A stretch of 64,000 nucleotides of DNA. Origin: Bin5 sp965242905. GTDB lineage: Bacteria > Chloroflexota > Anaerolineae > Caldilineales > Caldilineaceae. The stretch lies in NCBI GenBank assembly GCA_965242905.1, contig CBDETM010000002.1, forward strand, positions 1,612,001 through 1,676,000, written 5' to 3'. This document shows positions 20,016-29,091 of the stretch, piece after piece. The translations under genes were made by a program, and so were the position numbers. The notes under the pieces were generated by a model. It was not told the DNA's origin and searched no databases. It was given only the letters and a program-made list of their open reading frames with translations. Within the stretch, counting starts at the first letter, position 1; each line of letters begins with the position of its first letter.

Positions 20016-21959
20016 CTATACTTCCGCGAACAGCGGCGCTTCCTCCTCGACAGCTGCGTCTTCGACCAACTGGCTGTGGTAGATGTCGGTGTAGATCGCG
20101 CTGGTGCGCATCAGCTCTTCGTGGTTGCCGCGGTCGACGATGCGGCCTCTATCGAGGACAAGGATCTGGTCGGCGTTGACGACGGTGCTGATGCGCTGGG
20201 CGATGACAAAGCTGGTGCGTCCCACCATAAGCCGGTCGAGCGCATTCTGGATGAGCACCTCGGTGGCGACGTCGACGCTGCTGGTGGAGTCGTCGAGGAT
20301 GAGGATGCGCGGGTCGGTCAGGAGGGCGCGAGCGATGGCGACGCGCTGCTTTTGGCCGCCGGACAGGGTTGTACCGCGTTCTCCAACGGCAGTCTGATAG
20401 CCGTCGGGGAAGCTGACGATGAAGTCGTGTGCGGCGGCGGCCGTGGCGGCTGCCTCGACTTCGGCGTCGGTGGCGTCGGGGCGGCCAAAGGCGATGTTGT
20501 CGCGAATGGTCCCGGTAAAGAGATTGGTCTCCTGCAGCACGATGCCGATCTGGCGCCTCATGCTGTCCAGTGTGACATCGCGCACGTCCCAGTCATCGAT
20601 GAGGACGCGGCCTTCGCTCACGTCGTAGAAACGGGGGATAAGGTTGATAATGGTCGACTTGCCGCTACCGGTTCCGCCCAAAAGGGCGACGGTCTCGCCT
20701 GGCTGGGCTTCGAAGGAGACGTTCTGGAGGACAGGTTCACTGCTATTGAAGTAGCGGAAGGTCACGTCGGTAAAGCTAACGCGGCCGTGCACCTGCGACA
20801 TAGGCTGTGCGCCAGGTTTGTCAGTGACTTCGTTTTCGGCGTCGAGGATTTCGAATATGCGTTTGGCGCTGGCGCTGGCCTGGCTCATCTGGGCGACGAT
20901 AAAGCCGAGCTGGCCTACGGGGAAGAAGACATAGATGAGATAGAGGGAAAATTTTTGCCATTCACCCAGCGTGAGGGTATCAAAGAGGATCTGTCGCCCG
21001 CCCCAGTAGACGACGGCGGCCTGACCCAGGTTAGAGATCAGAAAGATAAAGGGGAAGAGGAAGCTGAAGATTTTCGAAACGCGAATGTGCTGATCCATGA
21101 GCCGTTCGGCGGCGTTGTCGAACCTGTCCTGTTCCTCTCTTTCGCGCACAAAGGCCATAACGACGCGAATGCCGGCCAGGTTTTCCTGAAGGATCTCGTT
21201 GAGCGTCGAAAGCCGGCGCTGGATCTCGCCGAACAGTGATTGGGCGACGGAGCCGAAGACCATGAAGAGGATGAGCGCCACGGGCAGCACTGGGAGGATG
21301 ATCAGGGTCAGCGTCAGGTTGGTGAAGGCCAGCACAGCGAGCGAGCCGATGAGCAGAACGATGGACTGGACGGCGAGCAACATGCCCTGGCCGATAAACA
21401 TGCGGAGCTTTTCGACATCGTCGGTGGCGCGGATCATCAACTGGCCGGTACGATTGCGGTCATGGTAGCTGAAAGATAGGCGCTGGATCTTTTCGAACAG
21501 TTCGTTGCGGAAATCGAAGGCCAGGTCCTGACTCACCTTTTGGGCCAGGAAGGCCTGTGCGAAGGCGAAGAGCCCGCGCGCCAGGGAAAAGACAACGATG
21601 AAGACCATTGCCCAGTAGATGGGCCCTTCGGCACTGACAGCACGTTCCGTCAGCTGGTCGACGGAGAGCGGCAGCTGCTCAATCGCGGCGGCGCGTTCCG
21701 AATCCGGCAGGGCAAGGATCTGCCGAGCGAACACACTGTCTGTTACGGCGTCAAGGACATTTTGCACCAGCTGGGGAACGATAAGCTGGGCCCCGATGCT
21801 GATAAACAGAGCGGCATAGGCCAGCGAAGTGATGACCTTGTAGCGACCCAGATAGTGCATGGAGCGGCCCAAGTCTTTCATGCTGCCGCCGCCCTCGCGC
21901 GGTCCCCCCGGTCCACCGGGGCCGCCGCCAGGTCTACCGAATGGTCTTCGTTGGTTCAC
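20016..21959 (-). CDS. ABC exporter half-transporter, degenerate-site subunit
   Basis: 647 residues, with a Gly/Pro-rich N-terminal cytoplasmic segment, then the six-helix exporter domain and ATPase. Walker A GGTGSGKST near 431 and canonical LSGGQ near 530, but the residue after Walker B Asp is Asp instead of Glu (ILILDDSTSSVD near 553). This is the hallmark of the non-hydrolysing site of heterodimeric ABC exporters. A long periplasmic loop near residues 60-110 (NVLDAVTDSVFARQILALPD and following) is unusual. It is the middle gene of the operon MarR regulator, this subunit, then the 17955-19958 subunit, with gaps of 51 and 57 bp. Confidence 0.93.
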   Translation of the reverse strand: MNQRRPFGRPGGGPGGPGGPREGGGSMKDLGRSMHYLGRYKVITSLAYAALFISIGAQLIVPQLVQNVLDAVTDSVFARQILALPDSERAAAIEQLPLSVDQLTERAVSAEGPIYWAMVFIVVFSLARGLFAFAQAFLAQKVSQDLAFDFRNELFEKIQRLSFSYHDRNRTGQLMIRATDDVEKLRMFIGQGMLLAVQSIVLLIGSLAVLAFTNLTLTLIILPVLPVALILFMVFGSVAQSLFGEIQRRLSTLNEILQENLAGIRVVMAFVREREEQDRFDNAAERLMDQHIRVSKIFSFLFPFIFLISNLGQAAVVYWGGRQILFDTLTLGEWQKFSLYLIYVFFPVGQLGFIVAQMSQASASAKRIFEILDAENEVTDKPGAQPMSQVHGRVSFTDVTFRYFNSSEPVLQNVSFEAQPGETVALLGGTGSGKSTIINLIPRFYDVSEGRVLIDDWDVRDVTLDSMRRQIGIVLQETNLFTGTIRDNIAFGRPDATDAEVEAAATAAAAHDFIVSFPDGYQTAVGERGTTLSGGQKQRVAIARALLTDPRILILDDSTSSVDVATEVLIQNALDRLMVGRTSFVIAQRISTVVNADQILVLDRGRIVDRGNHEELMRTSAIYTDIYHSQLVEDAAVEEEAPLFAEV

Positions 21960-22010
21960 GTGCCACTCCTAGGGCAGAGGGTCAAAGTGCAAAGGTTCGA
22001 TTACCGGCGC

Positions 22011-22622
22011 CTACAGGCCGATGGCGGGTTCGCGTTCCCGTTGCAGCGAGTCAACCAGTTTAGTCAGCAACCCCTGCAACAGTTCGCACTCTTCGGGCGA
22101 GAGTTGCGCGATCAACTCGTTGAGAAATTCGAAATGCTGAGGTGTACGCGTGCGGACCAGGCTCCTGCCGTAAGTCGTCAGACGGATAAGGAAGGCCCGC
22201 AGGTCGTTCGGGTCCAGCTGGCGTTCGATGAGGCGCGATTTCTCCAAGGCCCGCAGGTGGCCGCTGATCGTATTCTTGCTCAAACGCTGGCTGTGTGCCA
22301 AATCTGTAGGCGTGAGGGCGGCCTGACCATTGCGTTCTGCCAGGTAGAGACGGATAAGGACACGCCATTGGGGCAGAGAGATTTCTTCATCGCGCATGCG
22401 TTCGCCCAGAATGCGGTCGTACGCTCCGGCGCACATCTTAATCAGCCGCAAGACTTCCATCCCGTGCACATGATCCAGGCCGGACTCGGCCAGAAGCTCC
22501 CGGAAGCCGACCATTTCATCTGGCGTCTGTCGCGAGTCGGCGTCATCGGGCGCGTTGGACAGGCCGTTTGCCGGACTGGAACACTGTGAATTGGGATGGA
22601 CTGCAGAGCTGACTTTTGTCAT
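22011..22622 (-). CDS. MarR-family transcriptional regulator
   Basis: 203 residues from ATG 22622. The frame stays open upstream to 22883, but that part is repeat copy B and lies beyond the promoter. The winged-helix domain is clear: SLPQWRVLIRLYLAER near 113-128, the recognition region LTPTDLAHSQRLSKNTISGH near 135-154, LRALEKSRLIERQLDPNDLR and the wing, then a long C-terminal helix for dimerisation. A 45-residue N-terminal extension precedes the usual MarR start. As first gene of the ABC exporter operon it most likely represses it and responds to an exported compound. The ATG lies 7 nt after the -10 box, so the mRNA is probably leaderless. Confidence 0.88.
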   Translation of the reverse strand: MTKVSSAVHPNSQCSSPANGLSNAPDDADSRQTPDEMVGFRELLAESGLDHVHGMEVLRLIKMCAGAYDRILGERMRDEEISLPQWRVLIRLYLAERNGQAALTPTDLAHSQRLSKNTISGHLRALEKSRLIERQLDPNDLRAFLIRLTTYGRSLVRTRTPQHFEFLNELIAQLSPEECELLQGLLTKLVDSLQREREPAIGL

Positions 22623-22629
22623 AAGCGGA

Positions 22630-22658
22630 ATTGTACGGCATCGAACTAGATATTGCAA
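22630..22658 (-). promoter_or_regulatory. Promoter of the MarR-ABC exporter operon
   Basis: On the minus strand TTGCAA (22653-22658), 17-bp spacer, TACAAT (22630-22635). The start codon begins 7 nt downstream of the -10 box. The left end of repeat copy B begins 16 bp upstream of the -35 box. Confidence 0.65.
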
Positions 22659-22673
22659 GAGTGCTTTGCCATC

Positions 22674-23140
22674 GGGTGCATCCCAGATTTGGGATGGGAA
22701 CAGTCTGGCGGGGAATCCATGGCTGCGGTGGCTGAAGTTGATTAGCGTCTTTGGGCGAGACGCAGTGCAGGCGCCAGGCCTGGCCGTACGGTGGCGTCGG
22801 TCAGTTGGGCGTGCGAGGGCAGGCACAAGGCCGGCACCGACGGGAATTTGCTGGGACTGGCGGGACGTGGTCGGGCTGGACACCTTCGATTAGACACCTG
22901 TCACCAATATGGACACCCGGTCGATGAGGCATGTTGTAGGAGAGGGGGCGTTGCGGGGGCGGAGCCCCCGCACAAGGGAGGGCCGAATAGGCCCGACCGC
23001 CCAAAAAAGCGAGGAGAGAGTGGAGAGGAGTGAGGAGAGAGAACTGCCGTTTCCTCTGCCTCAGGGTTGATCGCGGACTGGGCATGGGTCCGTTGCTGCC
23101 TGAGGAACGGGAAAGTTCACCCAAATATTGGGATGCACAC
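22674..23140 (+). repeat. Interspersed repeat family, copy B, with ISKra4-like ends
   Basis: 467 bp, noncoding. It begins GGGTGCATCCCAGATTT, the same 17 bases as the left end of the ISKra4 element at 42140, and ends ATTGGGATGCACAC (23127-23140), against AATTTGGGATGCACCC in that element. Flanking octamers TTGCCATC and GTACCGTC agree at 5 of 8 positions, so any target duplication has decayed. The inner blocks and 57-nt core (22946-23002) match copies A and C. Confidence 0.8.
22946..23002 (+). ncRNA. Conserved 57-nt core, predicted three-way junction (copy B)
   Basis: Base-for-base the same as the core at 14001-14057, although the bases around it differ. Same predicted outer stem and two inner hairpins. 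Transcription is not shown. Confidence 0.45.
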
Positions 23141-23298
23141 GTACCGTCGACAGTCGGAAACGGACAGTTCCACACCAGGATCGACCTCCTTTTCATGTAA
23201 ATGGATGAAACGCAACGATTGTCTCGTAAATGTGTTATAGTAGAGTATACAGACAGATTCGAATGTATTTTCAGAAGGTGGCCTGACGACGAGAGCGA

Positions 23299-24624
23299 AT
23301 GAAGGCTGTTTGCCCAAGCCGGCAGGGCCACATGGAATTGACGCGCATGTACAGTAGCAATGGCCAGCCGCGGCGGGTCGTGATCACCGGCATCGGTGCG
23401 GTGACTCCCCTGGGTCTGACGGTTGATGATACGTGGGATGCCCTGCTGGCAGGCCGGTCAGGCATTGATACGGTCACCAAATTCGACACCAGCGAGCTGA
23501 ATACCCGCTTTGCAGGCGAGTTGAAGGGCTTCGAAGCCAAGAACTATATGGATCGTAAGGAGGCCCGCCGGCTTGATCCGTATATTCAGTATGCTTTGGT
23601 GGCAACGGAGCAGGCGTTCAGCGACAGCGGGCTCGATCCGAGCAAAGAGACGCCGACCGATATTGGCGTGCTGATCGCAAGCGGGACGGGCGGCCTCACC
23701 TCCTTGCTTGACAATTTCAGGCTGACGGAGAAGCGCGGCTTGCGCAAAGTGAGCCCGTTTCTGATTCCAAATATGCTGGTGGACAGTGCGGCCGGGAAGA
23801 TAGCGATTCTCTACAATCTGCGCGGCCCCAATTTTTCGGTGGTCAATGCCTGCGCCAGCGGCACTGCGGCTACGGGTGAGGCATTTGAGTTGATCCGGCG
23901 CGGGGATGCGCAAGTGATGGTCACGGGGGGCTCGGAGGCGGCGCTGCTGCCAATCATCATGGCCGGCTTCGACATCATGGGCGCGATGAGCCAGCGCAAC
24001 GAGGAACCGTCGGCGGCCTGCCGTCCGTTCGACAGCGACCGTGATGGCTTTGTGATGAGCGAGGGGAGCGCGATTCTGATACTGGAGTCGCTCGAACATG
24101 CGCTGGCCCGCGATGCCCAGATTTATGCAGAGGTAATCGGCTACGGCAACAGCGCCGACGCGTATCATATGGCCGCACCCCATTTCGACGGCCAGGGCGC
24201 GGAAGATGCGATGAATATGGCGCTGCGCAAAGCGGAGAGCTACGGGGTGAAGCGGTCCGACGTGAATTACGTCAACGCGCATGGAACGAGCACGGAACTC
24301 AACGACCCTGGTGAAACAAAGGCGATCAAGCGGGCGTTAGGCGAGCACGCCTACAACGTGAACATCAGCAGCACGAAATCGATGCTTGGGCACCTGTTGG
24401 GAGCGGCTGGTGCGATCGAGGCGATAGTCTGCCTCAAGACGATCGAAGAGGGCGTCATTCCGCCAACCATCAATCTGGAAAACCCCGATCCATCTTGTGA
24501 TCTGAACTACACGCCGTTGCGGTCTGTGCAGGCGGACGTCGCAGTGACAATGAGTAATAGTTTCGGTTTCGGCGGCCACAACTCATGTCTGATGCTGCGG
24601 CGGTTTGAGGAGAATGGTGTATGA
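23299..24624 (+). CDS. fabF: 3-oxoacyl-ACP synthase II (KAS II)
   Basis: 441 residues; condenses malonyl-ACP with growing acyl-ACP in fatty-acid elongation. The thiolase-fold triad is complete: nucleophile Cys in NACASGTAATGEA near 184, His in YVNAHGTSTELND near 330, and His in SMLGHLLGAAGA near 366; NSFGFGGHN closes the C-terminus. Family members begin close to RRVVITGIG, so ATG 23332 or 23347 are real alternatives to 23299; none has a strong ribosome binding site. The stop overlaps the start of the next gene (ATGA), so the two are translationally coupled. fabD, fabG and acpP are not in the window. Confidence 0.95.
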   Translation: MKAVCPSRQGHMELTRMYSSNGQPRRVVITGIGAVTPLGLTVDDTWDALLAGRSGIDTVTKFDTSELNTRFAGELKGFEAKNYMDRKEARRLDPYIQYALVATEQAFSDSGLDPSKETPTDIGVLIASGTGGLTSLLDNFRLTEKRGLRKVSPFLIPNMLVDSAAGKIAILYNLRGPNFSVVNACASGTAATGEAFELIRRGDAQVMVTGGSEAALLPIIMAGFDIMGAMSQRNEEPSAACRPFDSDRDGFVMSEGSAILILESLEHALARDAQIYAEVIGYGNSADAYHMAAPHFDGQGAEDAMNMALRKAESYGVKRSDVNYVNAHGTSTELNDPGETKAIKRALGEHAYNVNISSTKSMLGHLLGAAGAIEAIVCLKTIEEGVIPPTINLENPDPSCDLNYTPLRSVQADVAVTMSNSFGFGGHNSCLMLRRFEENGV

Positions 24625-25907
24625 CAGCACAAGGGCATGAGGAAAACGGGACCGGGAGCGACTACGCAGCCGAGCATTTGAACGGGCACTTTCCGGCGGC
24701 AGAGGCGGAGCAGGCGATGCTGGACAAGGTGCAGCCGCCCTGTTATGCCCAAATTATCGGCTGGGGTTATGAGGTTCCCGAGCGGGTGGTCACAAACCAG
24801 GATCTAGAACAGGTCGTCGATACCCAGGACGAGTGGATTCGGACGCGAACGGGCATTCAGGAGCGGCGGGTCGCGGCGTCGCCCCAGGAGACGACTGCCA
24901 CTCTGGGGACGCAGGCGGCGCGTAAAGCGCTCGAAGTGGCCGACCTCCATCCGGCCAAGGTGGATCTGGTCATCTGTGCGACCAGTTCGCCGGAGCATTT
25001 TTTCCCCGCCACGGCGAGTATTATCCAGGATAATTTGGGCCTCATCAATGCCGGCGCATTTGATCTGAGCGCTGCCTGTTCCGGCTTTGTGTATGCTCTC
25101 AGCATTGCGCGCGGGCAGATTCTGGCCGGGGACGTCGAGTATGTGCTGGTTGTCGGCGCCGAAACGCTGAGCCGGTGGGTGGATTGGACCGACCGTACGA
25201 CCTGCGTTCTCTTTGGTGACGGTGCGGGCGCGGTGTTGCTGGCCGCCAGCGACGTGCCGGGCGGTGTCACGGCTTCGGTGCTTGGCAGCGACGGGTCGGG
25301 TGCGGAGTTGTTGACGATTCCGGCGGGCGGGAGCGCGGCTCCAGCCAGTCTGGAGACGGTGAGCAGCGGCTCGCATTACATCCAGATGGACGGGCGGGCC
25401 GTCTTCCGCTTTGCGACCCGGATCATGGCGGACGCTACGCGACGGGTGTTGGACAAGGCCGGTGTTCCGGTCAGCGAGGTCGATCTGGTGGTACCCCACC
25501 AGGCGAACAAGCGCATCATCCAGCACAGCGTGCTGCGCCAGTTGAAGATCCCGGAAGACAAGGTATATGTAAACGTTCACAAGTACGGCAACACGAGCAC
25601 TGCCAGCATTCCAATTGCTCTATGCGAAGCGATAGAGGAAGGAAAGGTGGCGCCGGGGGATAATCTTGTGTTTGTCGGGTTTGGCGCGGGTCTGACCTGG
25701 GGGGCATGCGCTGTCAAGTGGAGCGTGCCGGTGGAAAAGCGGGAATCGACCTGGTGGACGAATACGCAGCGGCAGGCAACCTATCAGGCGGCGGCGGCGC
25801 GCTCGATGTGGAAGCGGGCGATTCGCCGCATCTACAGCCAGGTGGAGCCGCGGGCGATGGCACGGCGCCCGGTGCGCAGGCCGGATGAGGAGCAGCCGAC
25901 GCCGTAG
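24621..25907 (+). CDS. fabH: 3-oxoacyl-ACP synthase III (KAS III) with terminal extensions
   Basis: 428 residues, about 100 more than usual FabH. The catalytic triad is intact: Cys in LSAACSGFVYAL near 152, His in VVPHQANKRII near 293, Asn in VHKYGNTSTAS near 323. FabH starts fatty-acid synthesis by joining acetyl-CoA (or branched acyl-CoA) to malonyl-ACP. An acidic N-terminal extension of about 37 residues and a basic C-terminal tail of about 65 residues (RSMWKRAIRRIYSQVEPRAM and following) lie outside the enzyme fold; the tail could bind membrane or a partner. Coupled to fabF by a 4-bp overlap. Confidence 0.93.
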   Translation: MTAQGHEENGTGSDYAAEHLNGHFPAAEAEQAMLDKVQPPCYAQIIGWGYEVPERVVTNQDLEQVVDTQDEWIRTRTGIQERRVAASPQETTATLGTQAARKALEVADLHPAKVDLVICATSSPEHFFPATASIIQDNLGLINAGAFDLSAACSGFVYALSIARGQILAGDVEYVLVVGAETLSRWVDWTDRTTCVLFGDGAGAVLLAASDVPGGVTASVLGSDGSGAELLTIPAGGSAAPASLETVSSGSHYIQMDGRAVFRFATRIMADATRRVLDKAGVPVSEVDLVVPHQANKRIIQHSVLRQLKIPEDKVYVNVHKYGNTSTASIPIALCEAIEEGKVAPGDNLVFVGFGAGLTWGACAVKWSVPVEKRESTWWTNTQRQATYQAAAARSMWKRAIRRIYSQVEPRAMARRPVRRPDEEQPTP

Positions 25908-26039
25908 TTTAGCCCCACTTAGCCCGCGCGATCTTTGCGCAATCTCAGCGCAAATGTAGAACAACCGCAGATCTGTTCTCCCTGTTCCCGATAATAACTT
26001 GAGCCGACATCCGCAATCGGAAAGTATGGAGGTTCACCC

Positions 26040-26897
26040 ATGCCCATCACTGCAGTCGAAAAGCGGAACCAACTCATGCGCGATGGCTTCTGTGTCTTCG
26101 AGGATGTGTTGGAACCGGAGATGGTGGCCAAGCTGAATGCCATGAGTGAATGGACGATCGCGCAGGAGGATGAGGAGCATTTTGAACAACGCCGGTCGCA
26201 GGGCTGCATCATACCCTATTGGAAGTTTCCGCACCCGGCCTTTCCGGAGCTTATTGCCCATCCGGGCGCGTTGGGGGCGCTGGCTCAGTTGGGTTTTGAC
26301 GAACCCAAAGTCTGGAGCGGATTTGTGATCAGCAAGCCGCCGCACAGCCCTCCGCTCTACTGGCATCAGGATGGCGTACTGTGGGAGCATCCGATCAGCT
26401 ACACCAACCAGCCGCAGCAGTACTTTCTGATGTACTACCTGGTCGACACCAGCCCGCAGAACGGTTGCCTTCGCCTGATTCCGGGCTCACATCTGAGGCG
26501 GCATTCGCTACACGATATGGATCGCCGGGCGCATGACAGCGACGAAGTGGGCCGCGCCAAGGACTTGAGCCACCCTGCATTTCAGAAGGCTGAAGGCGAG
26601 GTTGACGTTCCTGTGCGTGCGGGGGACGTGGTCATCGGCGACGCGCGGCTGTTGCATTCGGCACACGCAAACCAGAGCGACCAGTGGCGGACAGTACTCA
26701 CTATCTGGTACTGGGCCATTTATGCCGAACTGCCCGAGGCCGTCCAGGCCGTTGTCGCCGAGCATGTTACTGAAAACGCTGAATGGACTGCGTGGGTCGA
26801 AGAGGCAGACCCGGAGGTCCAAACCCTGATACCACGTTATTCGGGTGGCGTTGAGGCAGTTGCCTGGAATAACAGCCCGAAGGAGGGGTTGGTCTGA
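26040..26897 (+). CDS. PhyH-family Fe(II)/2-oxoglutarate dioxygenase
   Basis: 285 residues with the full facial triad: His and Asp in LYWHQDGVLWEHP near 110, distal His in RLLHSAHANQSDQWRT near 206-221, the latter with the 2-oxoglutarate-binding Arg. DTSPQNGCLRLIPGSHLRRH gives the usual ENG..VPGSH core. ATG 26040 follows a strong ribosome binding site (GGAGG, spacing about 7). First gene of a plus-strand run that continues with an alcohol dehydrogenase and two further PhyH genes, so it probably acts on a small organic substrate later oxidised by the dehydrogenase. Substrate cannot be named. Confidence 0.88.
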   Translation: MPITAVEKRNQLMRDGFCVFEDVLEPEMVAKLNAMSEWTIAQEDEEHFEQRRSQGCIIPYWKFPHPAFPELIAHPGALGALAQLGFDEPKVWSGFVISKPPHSPPLYWHQDGVLWEHPISYTNQPQQYFLMYYLVDTSPQNGCLRLIPGSHLRRHSLHDMDRRAHDSDEVGRAKDLSHPAFQKAEGEVDVPVRAGDVVIGDARLLHSAHANQSDQWRTVLTIWYWAIYAELPEAVQAVVAEHVTENAEWTAWVEEADPEVQTLIPRYSGGVEAVAWNNSPKEGLV

Positions 26898-27037
26898 ATC
26901 CGGTGCGCCAGGAAATGTGCCATTCCCCCCTCCTCTCCCGTCCGTCCATACTTTATTGTGACAGGGTCGTGCCAGTCGACGTGTGTGGTGGGTGAACGCA
27001 CGCACTCTGGCCGCTGGACCAACAAGGAGTGTTTCCC

Positions 27038-28054
27038 GTGATCCAGGCAGCAATCACAGGTGAACGTAAGGTGGCGTTTCACGAAATGCCCGACCCGCAG
27101 GCGAAAGCGGATTGGGCTGTCGTTAAAGTCTGTGCCTCGGCGCTGTGCACCGAATACAAGCTATGGATGGCCGGTCAGAGTCAGGAGATAATCGGTCATG
27201 AAGGTGTGGGAGAGGTGGTGGAAGTGGCTGAGCGGGGGCCGGTCAGCGTAGGCGACCGGGTGGTTGTACTGCCGCAGTTTTCGTGCGGCCGCTGTCATCT
27301 CTGCATGAGCGGCGACTATATTTACTGCGAAGAGAGCCACGATTTCGCCGCGGTGCATGGTTCGATGGCCGGCGCGGGCACATTTGCCCACTACACGCTG
27401 AAGCCGGCGTGGCTTCTGCCGAGGCTGCCCGACGACGTGACCTATGCGGAGGCGACGATGGCTATTGATGGGATCGGCGCCTCCTTTGGCGGGTTCGAGG
27501 CCATTGGTGTCAACTCGCAGGACACGGTGCTGGTCACCGGGCTGGGGCCGGTTGGGCTGGGTGCAGTGGTGAACGCACGTTTTCGCAATGCGCGGGTGAT
27601 CGGCGTCGAACCGGCGCCGTGGCGGGCCAACCGGGCGCTGGAGATGGGGGCGGAGGCGGTACTCGATCCCAACGACCCGGATATTCTGCGGAGAATCCGC
27701 GACCTGACAGAAGGCAGAGGTGTGGACTGTGCGGTCGACTGCTCCGGCCGGGTCGCAGCAGAGCGGCTATGCATTGACGCGACCCGCCGGCGGGGCCGCG
27801 TGGCTTTTGTCGGCGAATGCCGGGATGAGCTTACCATTACCGTCAGTTTCGACATGATCCGCAAAGGGTTGACCGTCGTCGGATCCTGGCTTTACAATAT
27901 GGGCGACTACGCCAAAGTGATGAAGGTTATCCGGCAATCACCCCTCATCGATCTGCTGATCAGCCATCAGTTGCCGATGAGCCAGTTGCAGACAGGATTC
28001 GGACTGCTGGCACAGGGTGAAGCCGCCAAGATCGTGGTTGACCCCTGGGCATAG
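27038..28054 (+). CDS. Zinc-dependent medium-chain alcohol/polyol dehydrogenase
   Basis: About 338 residues. Start chosen as GTG 27038 because AAGGAG (27024-27029) lies 8 nt upstream; the frame opens earlier at 27029, inside that ribosome binding site. MDR landmarks: ASALCTEYKLW with the catalytic-zinc Cys near 35, GHEGVGEVVEV near 53, the four structural-zinc cysteines in SCGRCHLCMSGDYIYCEE near 85-102, and the NAD(P)-binding turn VTGLGPVGLGAVV near 168. Resembles sorbitol/threonine dehydrogenase-like enzymes of sugar or polyol oxidation. Flanked by PhyH genes on both sides, same strand. Confidence 0.88.
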   Translation: MIQAAITGERKVAFHEMPDPQAKADWAVVKVCASALCTEYKLWMAGQSQEIIGHEGVGEVVEVAERGPVSVGDRVVVLPQFSCGRCHLCMSGDYIYCEESHDFAAVHGSMAGAGTFAHYTLKPAWLLPRLPDDVTYAEATMAIDGIGASFGGFEAIGVNSQDTVLVTGLGPVGLGAVVNARFRNARVIGVEPAPWRANRALEMGAEAVLDPNDPDILRRIRDLTEGRGVDCAVDCSGRVAAERLCIDATRRRGRVAFVGECRDELTITVSFDMIRKGLTVVGSWLYNMGDYAKVMKVIRQSPLIDLLISHQLPMSQLQTGFGLLAQGEAAKIVVDPWA

Positions 28055-28116
28055 CGACAGGATGAGCCGTCGACCAGTCCACCAAGACTCACACAGTGAA
28101 TTGGAGCAGAAGAACG

Positions 28117-29043
28117 ATGGATCTCTCGATTTCGCCCAGTTTTCAAGGCAGTCTACTCGATACGTCGCCAGAGGCGTTTGGGCCGCTGCGCTCGTCGAGC
28201 GACGCTCTTTCCGACATGAAGGAGCTACGCTGGCGGTTTGAGCAGGATGGCTATTTGTACCTACCCGGCCTGCTGGATCGCAGCCTTGTCCTGGAGGCCC
28301 GGCTCGGGATGCTGAGGAAGCTGGAGGTTGCGGGCTGTCTGGACCCGGACTATCCCTTGGAGGAAGGCGTTGCCCACGCCGACTTTGAGAATGCATTCAT
28401 GGTGGAGTTGACCAAGGACAACGCCCCTCTTCTCGAGCTGCTCTATGACGGGCCGATGATGGCGTTCTATGAACAGTTTCTGGGCGGGGAGGTACGCCAT
28501 TTCGACTATACCTGGTGCCGCTCGAAACCGCCGGGCGAGACAACTGCAACACCTCCCCATTACGACATTGTCTTTATGGGGCGTGGAACACAGCGTCTGT
28601 ACACGAGTTGGACGCCGCTGGGCGACATGCCCATCGAGATGGGCGGATTGATGATCCTGGAGAACTCCCATCGCTTTGAAGAGCTCAAGGCAGACTACGG
28701 GACTTTGGACGTAGATGCTTACTGCACCAACTATCCGGATGCCGCTGAGATCGAATCGGGGGAGAAGCTGTGGCAGAATCCCAATGGCGGCGCCTATTCC
28801 CTGGATGCTGTCGCCGCGCGAGCCGAATTAAAGAGTCGCTGGCTGACGACCGACTACGCGATGGGAGATCTGCTGGTATTCAGCATGTACACGATGCATG
28901 CCAGCATGGACAACCAGACGAACCAGATCCGGCTCTCCACCGACACGCGCTACCAGCTGGCCTCGGAACCGGTGGACGAGCGGTGGATTGGGGACAATCC
29001 GATTGCCCACGGTTTGGAATCCAAGCGCGGTATGATCTGTTGA
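28117..29043 (+). CDS. PhyH-family Fe(II)/2-oxoglutarate dioxygenase
   Basis: 308 residues from ATG 28117, which has GGAG 14 nt upstream; a GTG start at 28096 is possible but precedes that site. Facial triad HYD in TPPHYDIVFMGRGTQRLYTS near 147, the core LGDMPIEMGGLMILENSH near 175-192, distal His in FSMYTMHASMDNQTNQIRLS near 255-274. The C-terminal RYQLASEPVDERW closely resembles the end of the PhyH gene at 54189 (RYQKASEP), so these two form a subfamily apart from the other three. Lies 62 bp after the dehydrogenase. Confidence 0.88.
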   Translation: MDLSISPSFQGSLLDTSPEAFGPLRSSSDALSDMKELRWRFEQDGYLYLPGLLDRSLVLEARLGMLRKLEVAGCLDPDYPLEEGVAHADFENAFMVELTKDNAPLLELLYDGPMMAFYEQFLGGEVRHFDYTWCRSKPPGETTATPPHYDIVFMGRGTQRLYTSWTPLGDMPIEMGGLMILENSHRFEELKADYGTLDVDAYCTNYPDAAEIESGEKLWQNPNGGAYSLDAVAARAELKSRWLTTDYAMGDLLVFSMYTMHASMDNQTNQIRLSTDTRYQLASEPVDERWIGDNPIAHGLESKRGMIC

Positions 29044-29091
29044 TCCGCCGAATATAGCTGAACACATTGTCACAATCGGAAAGGCCGCGGG

